Shown piece by piece: positions 41,101 through 46,857 of a stretch of DNA of 64,000 nucleotides (positions are counted from its first letter, which is position 1; each line of letters opens with the position of its first letter). The DNA is from Perca fluviatilis (Eukaryota > Chordata > Actinopteri > Perciformes > Percidae): positions 7,083,434 through 7,147,433 of the forward strand of contig NC_053123.1 of assembly GCF_010015445.1 (NCBI RefSeq), given 5' to 3'. Under the pieces are notes generated by a model, which did no database searches, was not told the DNA's origin, and worked only from the letters and a program-made list of their open reading frames with translations. The position numbers and the translations under genes were made by a program.

Positions 41101-41835
41101 AGGGAACATTGCTTACAGATGTGCGTGTATGCAGGGTTTTATAAATCAGAATTTCTTTGTTAAGAGGTTAAGAGGAACTATATGTTTTGTAATCAAATCC
41201 ATTTCAGGCTACTTGCTAAGTGTTTTTATACAGTATAGGTTCCTAAATACTTTAGAGTATGATATTATGCTTTAGTAGTTCCTTTAGTAGATTTAGACAC
41301 CACATGGAATTTAGACACCACATGGAATGCTGACAAACCAATCTAGAAACATCTAAGTCTTCTCTACTTGAGGGCCAGTGTAGATACAAGTGTTTTATAT
41401 GTATTTAGGAGTCTTACCTTCACCCAGATCCAAGACAGCCAGCACTGCGCTGCTCCGGGCCTCTCCCAGGTGATTATTGGCGATGCAGGTGTAGAGGCCA
41501 GCATCACTGGGTTTGCAATCCCTAATCCAGAGCCCGCCGTACTCCTGGTTCTCCATGTTGAGGAGGTCATCATTGTGGTACCAGTACAGGGAGGGCTGCG
41601 GGTCTCCAGCCACAGTCACCTTCAGACGGATGTCACAGCCTGTCCCCACAGCGGCGTTCCTCATTTTGCGTGTAAAAACAGGCGGAGTTGGGGTAGAATA
41701 GCCAGGTCCTCGAGGGTCCGGGACAGCTTGCTCTGGGCTCGCTTTGGACCGTTTTGGGGGGAGGATGGGGCTCGGGGGTGCCGCTGCTTCATCTGCCCCT
41801 TTTTTCAGGGTCATTTGCACCTCAGCTTTTCTCAT
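63..41835 (-). CDS. speg: Striated muscle preferentially expressed protein kinase (SPEG), 5' and central part; 3' end outside window
   Basis: Giant muscle kinase of the titin/obscurin/MLCK group. In vertebrates it sits near the triad, binds myotubularin and is needed for normal calcium handling. I place 38 coding exons (about 3,470 codons): 41835-41418, 25775-25692, 24927-23384, 23220-23077, 22902-22720, 21873-21707, 21420-21332, 19224-19049, 18777-18517, 18031-17873, 17439-17250, 17101-16872, 15934-15815, 15666-15562, 15157-14951, 14849-14726, 14183-14011, 13931-13819, 13614-13446, 13291-13195, 12969-12769, 12482-12425, 12287-12210, 12037-11865, 11784-11758, 11628-11476, 10225-10183, 10049-9981, 9857-7106, 6968-6819, 6271-6155, 5557-5390, 5231-5109, 3613-3449, 3156-2310, 1748-1509, 1339-1116, 138-63. 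Exons were chosen by splice consensus, phase agreement and similarity to mammalian SPEG. Phase fails only between exons 2 and 3. Nine Ig, two FN3 and two kinase domains match the family. The last part of kinase 2 and the stop codon are missing. Confidence 0.96.
2013..2143. repeat. MITE family B, copy 1
   Basis: About 130 bases in the speg intron between exons 36 and 35: GAGAAAAGGCAGACATCTCT, GCCGATATCTCCAACACTGG, AATCTAGATTGATAAATAGC and the end TTTTGGGGTGAACTGTCTCT. The same blocks occur inverted or rearranged at 17577-17816. Confidence 0.65.
2310..3156 (-). CDS. speg: speg exon 35: Pro/Ser/Thr/Val-rich linker
   Basis: 847-nt exon encoding a low-complexity Ala/Pro/Thr/Val-rich linker between FN3-2 and kinase 2. 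Near its end are imperfect V-T-x-S-x-P-V repeats (about 2500-2600) and G-R-x-T-P-x-G repeats (about 2385-2440). The exon closes with L-R-Q-G-x-P-Q-K-P-Y-T-F and the acidic/basic lead into the kinase glycine loop. The acceptor after a pyrimidine-rich tract at 3157 gives phase 1 in. Confidence 0.92.
3449..6271 (-). CDS. speg: speg exons 31-34: ninth Ig and second FN3 domains
   Basis: Exons 6271-6155 and 5557-5390 form Ig 9: F-P-P-V-F-H-I-K-L leader, [25 protein letters not shown]. Exons 5231-5109 and 3613-3449 form FN3-2: [37 protein letters not shown]. All joints agree in phase. The block order is the same as just before kinase 2 in mammalian SPEG. Confidence 0.95.
5740..5990. repeat. Probable Harbinger-type MITE fragment
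   Basis: Starts with CTTGATTTATGGTTCTGCGT and TAAATCTACGCCGTAGGTA, a sequence style common to PIF/Harbinger-like non-autonomous elements in fish. Lies between speg exons 32 and 31. I could not define the right end. Confidence 0.4.
6819..9857 (-). CDS. speg: speg exons 29-30: inter-kinase linker
   Basis: A single 2,752-nt exon (9857-7106) plus a 150-nt exon (6968-6819) encode about 967 residues of Ser/Arg/Glu-rich, probably disordered sequence. It opens with S-L-I-S-Y-K and S-I-P-E-L-L, and contains [17 protein letters not shown], L-R-G-P-L-L-E and E-V-F-E-A-R-F-K blocks shared with mammalian SPEG. Many R-R-x-S sites suggest phosphorylation. In mammals this inter-kinase region has been reported to contact myotubularin. 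The second exon codes [11 protein letters not shown] and continues straight into the next Ig domain. Confidence 0.95.
9981..13291 (-). CDS. speg: speg exons 20-28: first protein kinase domain
   Basis: Nine exons encode a CaMK/MLCK-type Ser/Thr kinase domain: 13291-13195, 12969-12769, 12482-12425, 12287-12210, 12037-11865, 11784-11758, 11628-11476, 10225-10183, 10049-9981. Visible motifs are the glycine loop I-G-R-G-A-F-S-Y-V, the VAIK-type Lys in Y-A-A-K-F-I, the catalytic loop H-L-D-I-K-P-D-N, D-F-G in C-D-F-G-N-A, the A-P-E segment in P-E-F-V-A-P-E-I-V and H-P-W-F-K near the end. All key catalytic residues are present, with Leu replacing Arg of HRD as is usual in this family, so the domain looks able to catalyse. 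The 27-nt exon at 11784-11758 codes W-S-I-G-V-I-A-Y-L. Confidence 0.96.
10288..10481 (-). mobile_element. tRNA-derived SINE, copy 1, with perfect target duplication
   Basis: 194-bp minus-strand SINE flanked by the perfect 12-bp direct repeat TCCATTATCTAG (10276-10287 and 10482-10493). tRNA-like head (CTAGCTCACCCAGTAAGAGC, degenerate B box GGTTTTAATCC), then CTGCGGCCCTTTGCTG, a pyrimidine-rich middle and an A/T-rich tail. It lies in the speg intron between exons 27 and 26. Confidence 0.85.
13446..14849 (-). CDS. speg: speg exons 16-19: seventh and eighth Ig domains
   Basis: Exons 14849-14726 and 14183-14011 give Ig 7 (D-K-P-D-I-V leader, N-H-V-x-A-x-V-I-W, P-D-D-D-Q-Q). Exons 13931-13819 and 13614-13446 give Ig 8 ([42 protein letters not shown]). 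Ig 8 immediately precedes kinase 1, as in other SPEG/MLCK-type kinases. The exon 18 donor (AAG|GTTTTT) is weak but in phase. Confidence 0.94.
14908..14930. repeat. (GGAT)n microsatellite
   Basis: Five GGAT units 20 bases from the exon 15 donor of speg. Confidence 0.9.
14951..15666 (-). CDS. speg: speg exons 14-15: first fibronectin type III domain
   Basis: Exons 15666-15562 and 15157-14951. Typical FN3 features are seen: D-P-P-D-G-T-P-V, the L-S-W-K-K-P strand, Y-A-I-Q-Q-Q and G-V-R-Y-A-F-R-V. It ends with [10 protein letters not shown], the linker found before the following Ig domain in mammalian SPEG. A SINE begins seven bases after the exon 14 donor. Confidence 0.94.
15350..15555 (-). mobile_element. 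tRNA-derived SINE, copy 2, abutting a speg splice donor
   Basis: Same SINE family as 10288-10481, with the head at about 15555 (GGGGGAGACCTCTAGCTCACC) and the B-box region GTTTCGAGTCCGACC. The GGCCCTTTGC segment is duplicated within it. The head begins only seven bases into the intron after exon 14 (15666-15562). Confidence 0.8.
15815..17101 (-). CDS. speg: speg exons 12-13: sixth Ig domain
   Basis: Exons 17101-16872 and 15934-15815. They begin with the very conserved [12 protein letters not shown] leader, then [19 protein letters not shown], and continue with R-D-V-H-S-L-V and G-V-Y-K-S-V. The joint between them is phase 1 (CAGT|GTAAGT). The intron holds a long (AT)n microsatellite. Confidence 0.94.
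16445..16510. repeat. (AT)n microsatellite
   Basis: About 33 uninterrupted AT dinucleotides in the speg intron between exons 13 and 12. Confidence 0.98.
17250..18031 (-). CDS. speg: speg exons 10-11: fifth Ig domain
   Basis: Exons 18031-17873 and 17439-17250. The first half has P-L-F-T-R-K-L and F-D-C-K-V-S-G-T-P with V-I-W. The second half has S-L-F-I-S-H-V and E-D-E-G-F-Y-T-V, in which Val replaces the usual second Cys, as it does at this domain in mammalian SPEG. The intron between them carries a MITE at 17577-17816. Confidence 0.92.
17577..17816. repeat. MITE family B, copy 2
   Basis: About 240 bases between speg exons 11 and 10. The ends are inverted: ACAGTTCACCCCAAAATCAA at the left and the complement of TTTTGGGGTGAACTGTACCT at the right. 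The interior shares AATCTAGATT and GGAGATATCGGC blocks with 2013-2143. Confidence 0.75.
18517..18777 (-). CDS. speg: speg exon 9: fourth Ig domain, GC splice donor
   Basis: 261-nt exon, phase 1 to 1, encoding a complete Ig domain: F-E-C core Cys, V-D-W-L strand, conserved [13 protein letters not shown] block and D-D-S-G-T-Y-M-C. Frame and homology (S-T-A-K then E-E) place the 3' boundary at AAAG|GCATGT, a GC-AG intron. Confidence 0.93.
19049..21873 (-). CDS. speg: speg exons 6-8: linker and third Ig domain (APEG-1-type Ig)
   Basis: Exons 21873-21707 (linker with [12 protein letters not shown]), 21420-21332 and 19224-19049. The last two form an Ig domain with G-Q-P-K-P-M-L-Y-W and D-S-G-I-Y-T-C. 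In mammals this Ig domain is also produced alone as the short APEG-1 isoform from an internal promoter. I could not find a matching alternative first exon here. A poly-G run (about 21312-21324) lies only eight bases inside the intron after exon 7. Confidence 0.93.
20120..20761. mobile_element. Non-autonomous DNA element with about 60-bp inverted ends
   Basis: 642-bp stretch in the speg intron between exons 8 and 7. The left end GGCCCTGTTCAGACCTGGCA and following ATATGCGTCTTGGATGATCC match the complement of the right end (GGCCCCCTCAGACCTGGCAT, ACATGCGTCTTGGGTGATCC) over about 60 bases. No clear target duplication and no coding domain, so the superfamily is undetermined. Confidence 0.75.
22720..23220 (-). 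CDS. speg: speg exons 4-5: second Ig domain
   Basis: Exons 23220-23077 and 22902-22720 encode one Ig domain split by a phase-1 intron. The first half starts with the [12 protein letters not shown] block and contains the core Cys (L-L-K-C). The second half has the W-T-K strand and a D-x-G-x-Y-x-V ending in which the usual second Cys is shifted (K-Y-C-V). The block order agrees closely with mammalian SPEG. Confidence 0.93.
23384..24927 (-). CDS. speg: speg exon 3: Ser/Pro/Arg-rich linker
   Basis: 1,544-nt exon, about 514 codons, encoding a low-complexity Ser/Pro/Arg-rich linker with a Gln-rich patch (about 24067-24118) and many R-x-x-S type sites. It carries short blocks shared with mammalian SPEG, such as Q-T-P-L-S and E-E-R-R-R-S-L, and ends with R-P-x-S-P-E-L just before the second Ig domain. 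A motif L-R-K-[IV]-E followed by Pro-rich residues occurs three times. The donor is phase 1 (G|GTTAGA). The linker is presumably disordered and a kinase substrate region; that is inference. Confidence 0.93.
25692..25775 (-). CDS. speg: speg exon 2: short acidic linker
   Basis: 84-nt exon, phase 1 to phase 1, with a clean CAG acceptor and a GTATCC donor. It encodes an acidic stretch beginning D-S-E-T-T-E-D after joining to exon 1. The same acidic start follows the first Ig domain in mammalian SPEG. It leaves phase 1 while the next recognised exon (24927) needs phase 2, so another exon probably lies between them. Confidence 0.82.
26122..26226. repeat. (AT)n microsatellite, compound
   Basis: Two AT runs separated by ACATATTATGT and ending in ATTATG-type units, in speg intron 1. 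Confidence 0.95.
27546..28260 (+). pseudogene. Harbinger-like element remnant 1
   Basis: In speg intron 1. The plus-strand reading at 27869-28105 contains [14 protein letters not shown] and Y-R-L-S-S-H-A, resembling the N-terminus of HARBI1-like nucleases. It stops after 78 codons and no catalytic DDE region follows, so this is an internally deleted copy. GC-richer flanks with GCGC-containing blocks may be its subterminal DNA. Confidence 0.55.
28950..29560 (+). repeat. Dispersed repeat family A, copy 1
   Basis: About 610 bases starting CATAGACAGTATATAATGG and including GGACGGAGACCAGTGAAGG, TTACTGCGCAGCCTCCAACT and CGAGTTCTGAAGCGAAGCTT. It is strongly similar to 61796-62455 in inverted orientation. 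No coding potential recognised. Confidence 0.8.
29585..29860 (+). repeat. Dispersed repeat family A, partial copy 2
   Basis: Direct partial copy, immediately after copy 1, of its first about 270 bases (GGACGGAGACCAGTGAAGG, TTACTGCGCAGCCTCCAACT, CCCAATCTTACAGAGACGGA). Confidence 0.8.
30893..31015 (-). other. Possible unassigned or alternative exon in speg intron 1
   Basis: On the minus strand a run of about 41 open codons with Pro/Glu/Lys-rich composition ([11 protein letters not shown] and [14 protein letters not shown]) is bounded by TTTAG| on one side and a perfect GC donor CAG|GCAAGT on the other. It is less AT-rich than its surroundings. Its phases (0 or 2 in, 0 or 1 out) do not fit between exon 1 and exon 2, so it would need its own upstream exon. 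An open run of this length is not rare by chance. It could be an alternative 5' exon of speg or a decoy. Confidence 0.25.
34370..34680 (+). pseudogene. hAT transposase N-terminal fragment
   Basis: Open frame of about 100 codons on the plus strand with a W-x-L-Y-S...Y-C-x-x-C pattern typical of the TTF zinc finger. A TAG ends it at about 34679 and no catalytic domain follows. Non-functional remnant of the enclosing hAT element. Confidence 0.6.
35222..35388 (-). mobile_element. tRNA-derived SINE, copy 3
   Basis: Minus-strand SINE nested in the hAT element. Its head has the GGGGCGGCC start, CAGTAAGAGCG, CATGTAGGCT and a degenerate B box (GGATTTGAATCC), then CTGCGGCCCTTTGCTG and a CTGTCTATCCACTGTCA tail. 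Same family as 10288-10481 and 15350-15555. Confidence 0.75.
36570..36860. repeat. Unclassified teleost interspersed repeat
   Basis: Includes TTTATTTATATAGCACTTTT and AATTCAAAGTGCTTTACATA, phrases widespread in teleost intergenic DNA. Ends are not defined and no coding content is seen. Confidence 0.5.
40418..40681 (+). pseudogene. Harbinger-like element remnant 2
   Basis: Plus-strand reading of 87 codons with [29 protein letters not shown] and F-Q-R-E-M-A-D, the N-terminal helical part of HARBI1-type transposases. A stop follows directly and the catalytic domain is missing. Surrounding sequence 40195-41150 is probably the rest of the deleted element. Confidence 0.65.
41418..41835 (-). CDS. 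speg: speg exon 1: initiator Met and first Ig domain
   Basis: First coding exon, 418 nt, ending in phase 1 at a GTAAGA donor. The ATG at 41835-41833 opens a Lys/Pro-rich tail, then an Ig-like domain at residues about 51-136. The core Cys (C67), Trp (W85) and the D-x-G-x-Y-x-C motif (D111-C117) are visible. The Pro-Pro-Lys-Arg basic cluster before the Ig domain is also present in mammalian SPEG. The 5' UTR and promoter should lie just to the right of 41835, but I see no TATA box or other clear element there. Confidence 0.93.
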
Positions 41836-43267
41836 GGTTGAAACGATTTGGTGGATCCTACAGTGGATTCTGTACCTGTGTATGAGGATTGTGTGGCTAT
41901 AACACTGCCTGGGCCCTCTCTTAGTATTCTAAAGCAAAATCCAGCAAGGACATTAGAATCTATGAGCAGGCTTTACAATTACTGTTTAAGTTCTCACATT
42001 TTTGAATTTAAGATCAATAACTTTCTATAACTTGAAAAGCCAAACTATAATATTTCGATGCATATCTGTGGTGGATAAATTCCCCTCAAATCGCTGTTCT
42101 CTGACCTCAGTTTTTGTCCAAAGAAGAAAAATAAATGGTTGATTACCAAGTAATTACGCAGATAGAGATAGCTGCCACTCTCCTGCCCAGAGGTATTTTT
42201 AGGGCAAGACACACTGGATCATGTTGCATTAACAGCTCCCTTGACTTGTCTCCTGGAAGTGGCGGCCTTGCTTTTCCTCTCCTTTTCCTGATGTCCTCTG
42301 ACCTTTTAGTATTTTATAACCATTTCCCAGTAGTGTGTAACCTCTCTGCAGAGTAAGGCGAATCTTCAGCGTAAAGTCCTCTTTATTCCCAGCAGCCTTG
42401 AGATATGCTCTTGCTTGGCTTCTGTTTGAATTCAAGCATCAAGTCCTGTCCAGCAAGTTGCACAGTGCCCCCGCCTCCATATCCCATGAGCTAAACCACC
42501 CCACTCATGATCTCCCCCTGCCACTGCCAGCCTGTCTAAAGGGGGAAATGACAGTCAGAGTCCAGCAAGCCTTACAATGACAGCTGCATGGTGAGCTGCC
42601 TGCCCACTCACTGCGAGGCTCCCGCCCCCTTGTCATTTATAGCCAACCTGAGGTCAGTAGAACATGTGAGATAGTGCAACACTTGGCACAAAGGAGGGGG
42701 TGGTCAGCATGGGACAGATATTTAATTTGTAGGTCAAATGTAGAGGCTGGCGTAAGTCTCCCAATTGTGTTGAGGTGGTCAGATATCATGAAACTGAAAA
42801 CATCACTGCATTAACATTGCAAGATGGCAGCTGGGGCCCTATAGATATTTTAAGGATCTTCTACATGAACAACAAATTTGAGGCAGTATCCTATCTGCAG
42901 AGTATCCATTGGTGCTCAGTGAGTAAAACACCTGAAATACAAGAAACAAATGAAAAAAAATTAAGGCAAGCAGTAGTTCCTGTAGTGCCTATTAGTACTG
43001 TCTTAATAAATAGAAATATTTTAATCAAATGGAAGACGAGTGATTGTAATACTGCAGCTCACAAACATTTAAGTCAAATGTACTGCTGACTTAGCCTATT
43101 GCTATGCAACTCTACTGCTAGCATTATTGCTACAAATATAACGCCACATTATCAATGAGAAATCAAAACACACGTGGTACCTCAACAGTAAAAGTTTAAA
43201 TGCAACTGCAATTTATAACTTGACAGTACAGCTTAATAGCGTATTACTATGCATTTAGCTGGTACTG
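41836..43267. other. Sequence upstream of speg
   Basis: Should contain the speg 5' UTR and promoter. I find no convincing TATA box, CpG island or upstream exon. Confidence 0.5.
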
Positions 43268-43300
43268 CTTGCATGGTGCACGTTACGTGCACCATGCAAG
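43268..43300. repeat. Perfect 33-bp palindrome
   Basis: 16-base arms (CTTGCATGGTGCACGT and its exact complement) with a single T at 43284 between them. Lies in intergenic DNA between cxcr and speg exon 1. Confidence 0.97.
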
Positions 43301-43379
43301 ACCTGAATGAAGCAGTTTATGTTAAGGATATGCTTCAAAACTGAACAGAACCCACTATGCAGACACTGGCAGGAGTCAA

Positions 43380-43870
43380 CAATTTATTCACAATAAACAA
43401 AGTAAATGTGCAAATAACTGGCGGGCATGGCGCGGGCGGGAGAAGGGAGCCGGTGTCCGGGGGTAGTGAGCGGGGATCCGAGCGAGGACAGAGCAAATTA
43501 CGGGTCTGAGCGTGGCAGACGAGCAGGTGAGCCTGGCAGGGATTGAAGGAACAAAAAAAACCAAAGGGTGAGTCAAGCAGGCAAAACAGGCAATCAGCAA
43601 AAATTCTAACAAGCGGGATTCAAAAAGTGCTAGTCGGCCGGGTACTTAGCCTACCACTGAGGTTGCAACAACGAACTGACGAGGAGGGAAGCAGCAGGAG
43701 GCGATGGCAATCAGCGCCGAGGACTTGCAGGTGGCTGATTAAGCAGGCAGCCAGGTGAGTGCCACGCGCAGCCTCTCTCACCGGCAAGACAGATAAAACA
43801 GAACAAGATGGGGGATACAGTCATCGGGGAAGACCGCAGGGAAGATCCAAAGCTGCAGATCCTAACAGTT
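43380..43870. repeat. GC-rich unclassified interspersed repeat
   Basis: About 490 bases markedly richer in GC than the neighbours, beginning near a TTTATTCACAATAAAC motif and ending at GCAGATCCTAACAG. Contains GATGGCAATCAGCGCCGAGG and GCTGATTAAGCAGGCAGCC, phrases that look like a teleost repeat. No coding domain. Confidence 0.4.
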
Positions 43871-44111
43871 TCATGTTGCAAAACAAGACTTTTAGGCTAC
43901 CTTGTAAGAAAAGCAGGGGACTTGAAAATGTTCAAGGACATATGACAAGCAGGAAATTAGTCAGGCACCATGTAGCCTATTAATGTAAGTTTAGCAAGCA
44001 GATTATGGCAAGCACAAAATGCTCTTAAACTCATATAAATATTGGACAGGATGTTTGGTAGTGATAGGCCTACATGTATTCCAGATCAAACGTACTGTAG
44101 CCTACATTACT

Positions 44112-44130
44112 TAGTAGTAGTAGTAGTAGC

Positions 44131-44186
<56 letters not shown>

Positions 44187-44201
44187 CAGCAGTAGTAGTA
44201 G
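44112..44201. repeat. (TAG)n microsatellite
   Basis: About 90 bases of TAG/AGT triplets with a few CAG interruptions. The antisense reads as a Leu run that is not a gene. Confidence 0.97.
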
Positions 44202-44888
44202 GCTTGTAGTAGACAGTGTTTCCTCTGTTGATTTTGTAGTGGCGGCCCACCATGGCAAAATTTCTGCCACCACGGTATCAGAAATAGGGCTGTACAAAAA
44301 ATGTAGTCGCGATTGCCTTTTAAATGATCCTGTATGGAGTTATATTCCTAACTCCATAATCCTGCTGCTCACATTGCAATTTAACAACAAGTAGAACTAT
44401 TCAGACGTTACTGGGCCTGTCCAGTTTAACTCCACATACTGTTGTGTTGATGTAGTTTATTATCAAAACGTTTGCTTTCTTCCGAGTCGACTATTAAAGG
44501 GATACTTCACCGATTTAGCATTCAGCTTTGTATCAGTAGAAACCCGATAGTATTTCTGAATGACCGTGCCTCCCTCCCTCATGTCCCCCTGAGACGAGAG
44601 ATTTCTACATTTGGGGCCTGGAAAAAATCTTCCGATGACGTAAAATGAAGATTTTTGGGCCAGAGGCAAAGGACTACAGCCAGTAGTAGGATCTACTTCC
44701 GTATGTTTTCAACACGCCCACAGGGGGTTGGACTGCCGAGTCTGGCCGAGGTTTTCCGAATGAAAACGACTGTCAGCCATCTTGAATCTTCGCTAAACAG
44801 GCTTTCGGTTTTCAGCAGAAAACATTTACAACAATTATCTGCATTCAAACTACCGGACGTGTGTACCACCGGGATACATCGGTACAGA

Positions 44889-45218
44889 TCGGAGAATATG
44901 GAGGAAACGTTATTACAGACGCAATACTCGGCACACTACGTGAGCTTCGCCTGCACGAGATCCTCATCGGCTAGGTGGAAAGCTAACGCTAGCTGTCCAC
45001 CTGTCCCAGCCATCCTGCTTGCAAGTGTCTGCTCATTAAACAACAAGCTGGACTACATCCTCCTTCAACGAAAATCACAACGTGAGTTCAGTGACTGCTG
45101 TGTTTTTGTTGTTGTGGAAACATGCCTGAACAACAGTGTACCGGAACCGGGACTATCCAGCTACCAGGCTGCTCTCGCCGGCCCGTGGAGGTGGGCTGTG
45201 TTAAACGGACTGGTGTAG
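44889..45218 (+). pseudogene. Fragment of LINE endonuclease-type ORF
   Basis: Plus-strand reading contains P-A-I-L-L-A-S-V-C-S-L-N-N-K-L-D and R-E-F-S-D-C-C-V-F-V-V-V-E-T-C-L, matching the first beta-strands (N-K and E-T-W motifs) of the apurinic-type endonuclease of CR1/L2-like non-LTR retrotransposons. Cys replaces Trp in E-T-W and the rest of the ORF is absent. Confidence 0.6.
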
Positions 45219-45271
45219 AAATAAAATCCAACTAGCTACTGCTAACTGCTGGTGGAGCTTGTGACTGTTAA

Positions 45272-46003
45272 ATGCCGACCATTCTACATTACACACTAAT
45301 TCACGGCTGTGTTTATGCTCGGTGTTTACCAAGCGCTAATGCTAGTATGCGTTAGCTGAACTTTACGGAGCCTATAAAGTGTGTGTACTATGCCGACCAT
45401 TCGACATTCCACGCTAATTCACAGCTGTGTTTATACTCTGTGTTTAGCTACACCAATGCTAGTATGCGTTAGCTGAACTTTACGGAGCCTATAAAGTGTG
45501 TGTACTATGCCGACCATTCGACATTCCACGCTAATTCACGGCTGTGTTTATACTCTGTGTTTAGCTACACCAATGCTAGTATGCGTTAGCTGAACTTTAC
45601 GGATCCTGCTTGCAAGTGTCCGCTCATTTAGACCACAAACTGGACTACATCCAACTTCAACAACACTCCCAACGTGAGTTCAGAGACTGCCGTGTTTTTG
45701 TTGTTGTGGAAACCTGCCTGAATAGTGTACCGGACTGTCCAGCTACCAGGCCTGCTAGCCCTCCGAGCTAGAGATGCTCTGTCGCCAGGTAAAAGAGGTG
45801 GGCTGTGTTAACACCGAGTGGCGCAGAAATGTGGTGATTTGTATCCATTTAACTGCTAACTGCTGGTGGAGTTTGTGACTGTTAAATGCCGACCATTCTA
45901 CATTACACACTAATTCACGGCTGTGTTTATGCTCGGTGTTTACCAAGCGCTAATGCTAGTATGCGTTAGCTGAACTTTACGGAGCCTATAAAGTGTGTGT
46001 ACT
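45272..46003. repeat. Tandem 117-118-bp repeats, with LINE segment duplicated between units
   Basis: ATGCCGACCATTC starts recur at 45272, 45390, 45507 and 45886, each followed by CTAATTCACRGCTGTGTTTA and GCTAGTATGCGTTAGCTGAA. Units 1-3 are adjacent. Unit 4 follows a copy of the LINE-derived segment, showing a larger duplication. Confidence 0.85.
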
Positions 46004-46857
46004 AAATGTAGCCTGTTTCGTATGTCGTTTTTATATAATGTCGTTTTTATATATGTTAAATGTGTAACACCACTTGAGTCACGCGATGAAACGTTGTTTC
46101 GGTTATATGGTTGAAATGACAATAAAACACGCTTGAGTTGAGTTGAATGCCTCTGTCGGTCTGTCAAGCGGTAGGCGTGGCTTGGGAGTGGACTCAAAGC
46201 AACGAAGCAGGTGCATTCTGGGATTTGGTGTTTTTCATCCATATAAGACCAAAACACATTTTCTGGCTTTTCTCGGCCTAGAAGGCACCAATTTCAATTT
46301 TTTGTTCACATTTCTACTACATAAGTGACCCAATTTAAAGATATATTCAGCTTTCCAGCGGTGAAATATTCCTTTAAACGAACCTGTTGTAGACAGGCCC
46401 GTATTAAGACAATGTGGTGCCATTTTTGGGGGGGTTAAACTGGCAACTTTTCATTATTGTTAACCCCCCCGTCCCCCACCCCCGCCAAATGATACATTTG
46501 CTCGGACCAACTCAACTCTGACAGATTGGGGAAGGGAGTGATAGTGGTCATGTAATATTGATTTATTTATAATTTATTATTATTACTATTATTGTGAAAT
46601 TAGTGTTCATAAACGAGTAATGTATGGTCTTTCAACAATTTCAAGTGAATAATCTAACAATTTACGGAAAATATTGTTAAAGCTTGTGTCATGTGGTGCC
46701 CCCCCACTGGTTGTGAATGGTTGGTGCCCCTGGGCGCTGGCCCAAGTGCCCTTATGGATAATCCGGGCATGGTTGTAGATGTTAAGTGACCTATAGTTCC
46801 TCTGTTCGGACAGACCTGCCCCCACTGCTAAAAAAAAATCCTAAAGGAAACACTGGT

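Larger units (their letters stand above)
25776..41417. other. speg intron 1, 15.6 kb
   Basis: Apart from the transposons and microsatellite listed separately, and one possible exon at 30893-31015, I see no coding sequence. Stretches 26230-27540, 30000-30890, 31030-33540 and 36110-40190 are AT-rich unique-looking DNA with only short random frames. Confidence 0.7.
44494..46377. mobile_element. TTAA-flanked composite element with LINE fragment and tandem units
   Basis: Begins TTAAAGGGATACTTCACCG and ends with the complement of TTTAAAGGAATATTTCACCG, both at TTAA. That suggests a piggyBac- or Kolobok-like non-autonomous element. Inside lie a LINE endonuclease-like fragment, three 117-118-bp tandem units (45272-45602), a second copy of the LINE-derived segment (about 45604-45870) and a fourth tandem unit (45886-46003). 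Confidence 0.6.
44213..46857. mobile_element. Possible older hAT-like element enclosing the TTAA composite
   Basis: Left end CAGTGTTTCC at 44213 and complement at 46848-46857 (GGAAACACTG). Matching target duplications are not evident. Within it, 46395-46775 has its own inverted ends (GGCCCGTATTA and the complement of TAATCCGGGC). Nesting is inferred from end sequences only. Confidence 0.35.

Noticed and set aside
43388..43983. Frames in the GC-rich block as a small gene
   Set aside because: No domain, mixed frames and repeat-like composition; better explained as an interspersed repeat.
44070..44297. Open frame encoding a poly-Leu run on the minus strand
   Set aside because: It is simply the (TAG)n microsatellite read antisense.
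44112..46003. Possible CRISPR-like repeat array
   Set aside because: Units are long (117-118 bp), adjacent and without unique spacers; the genome is eukaryotic.
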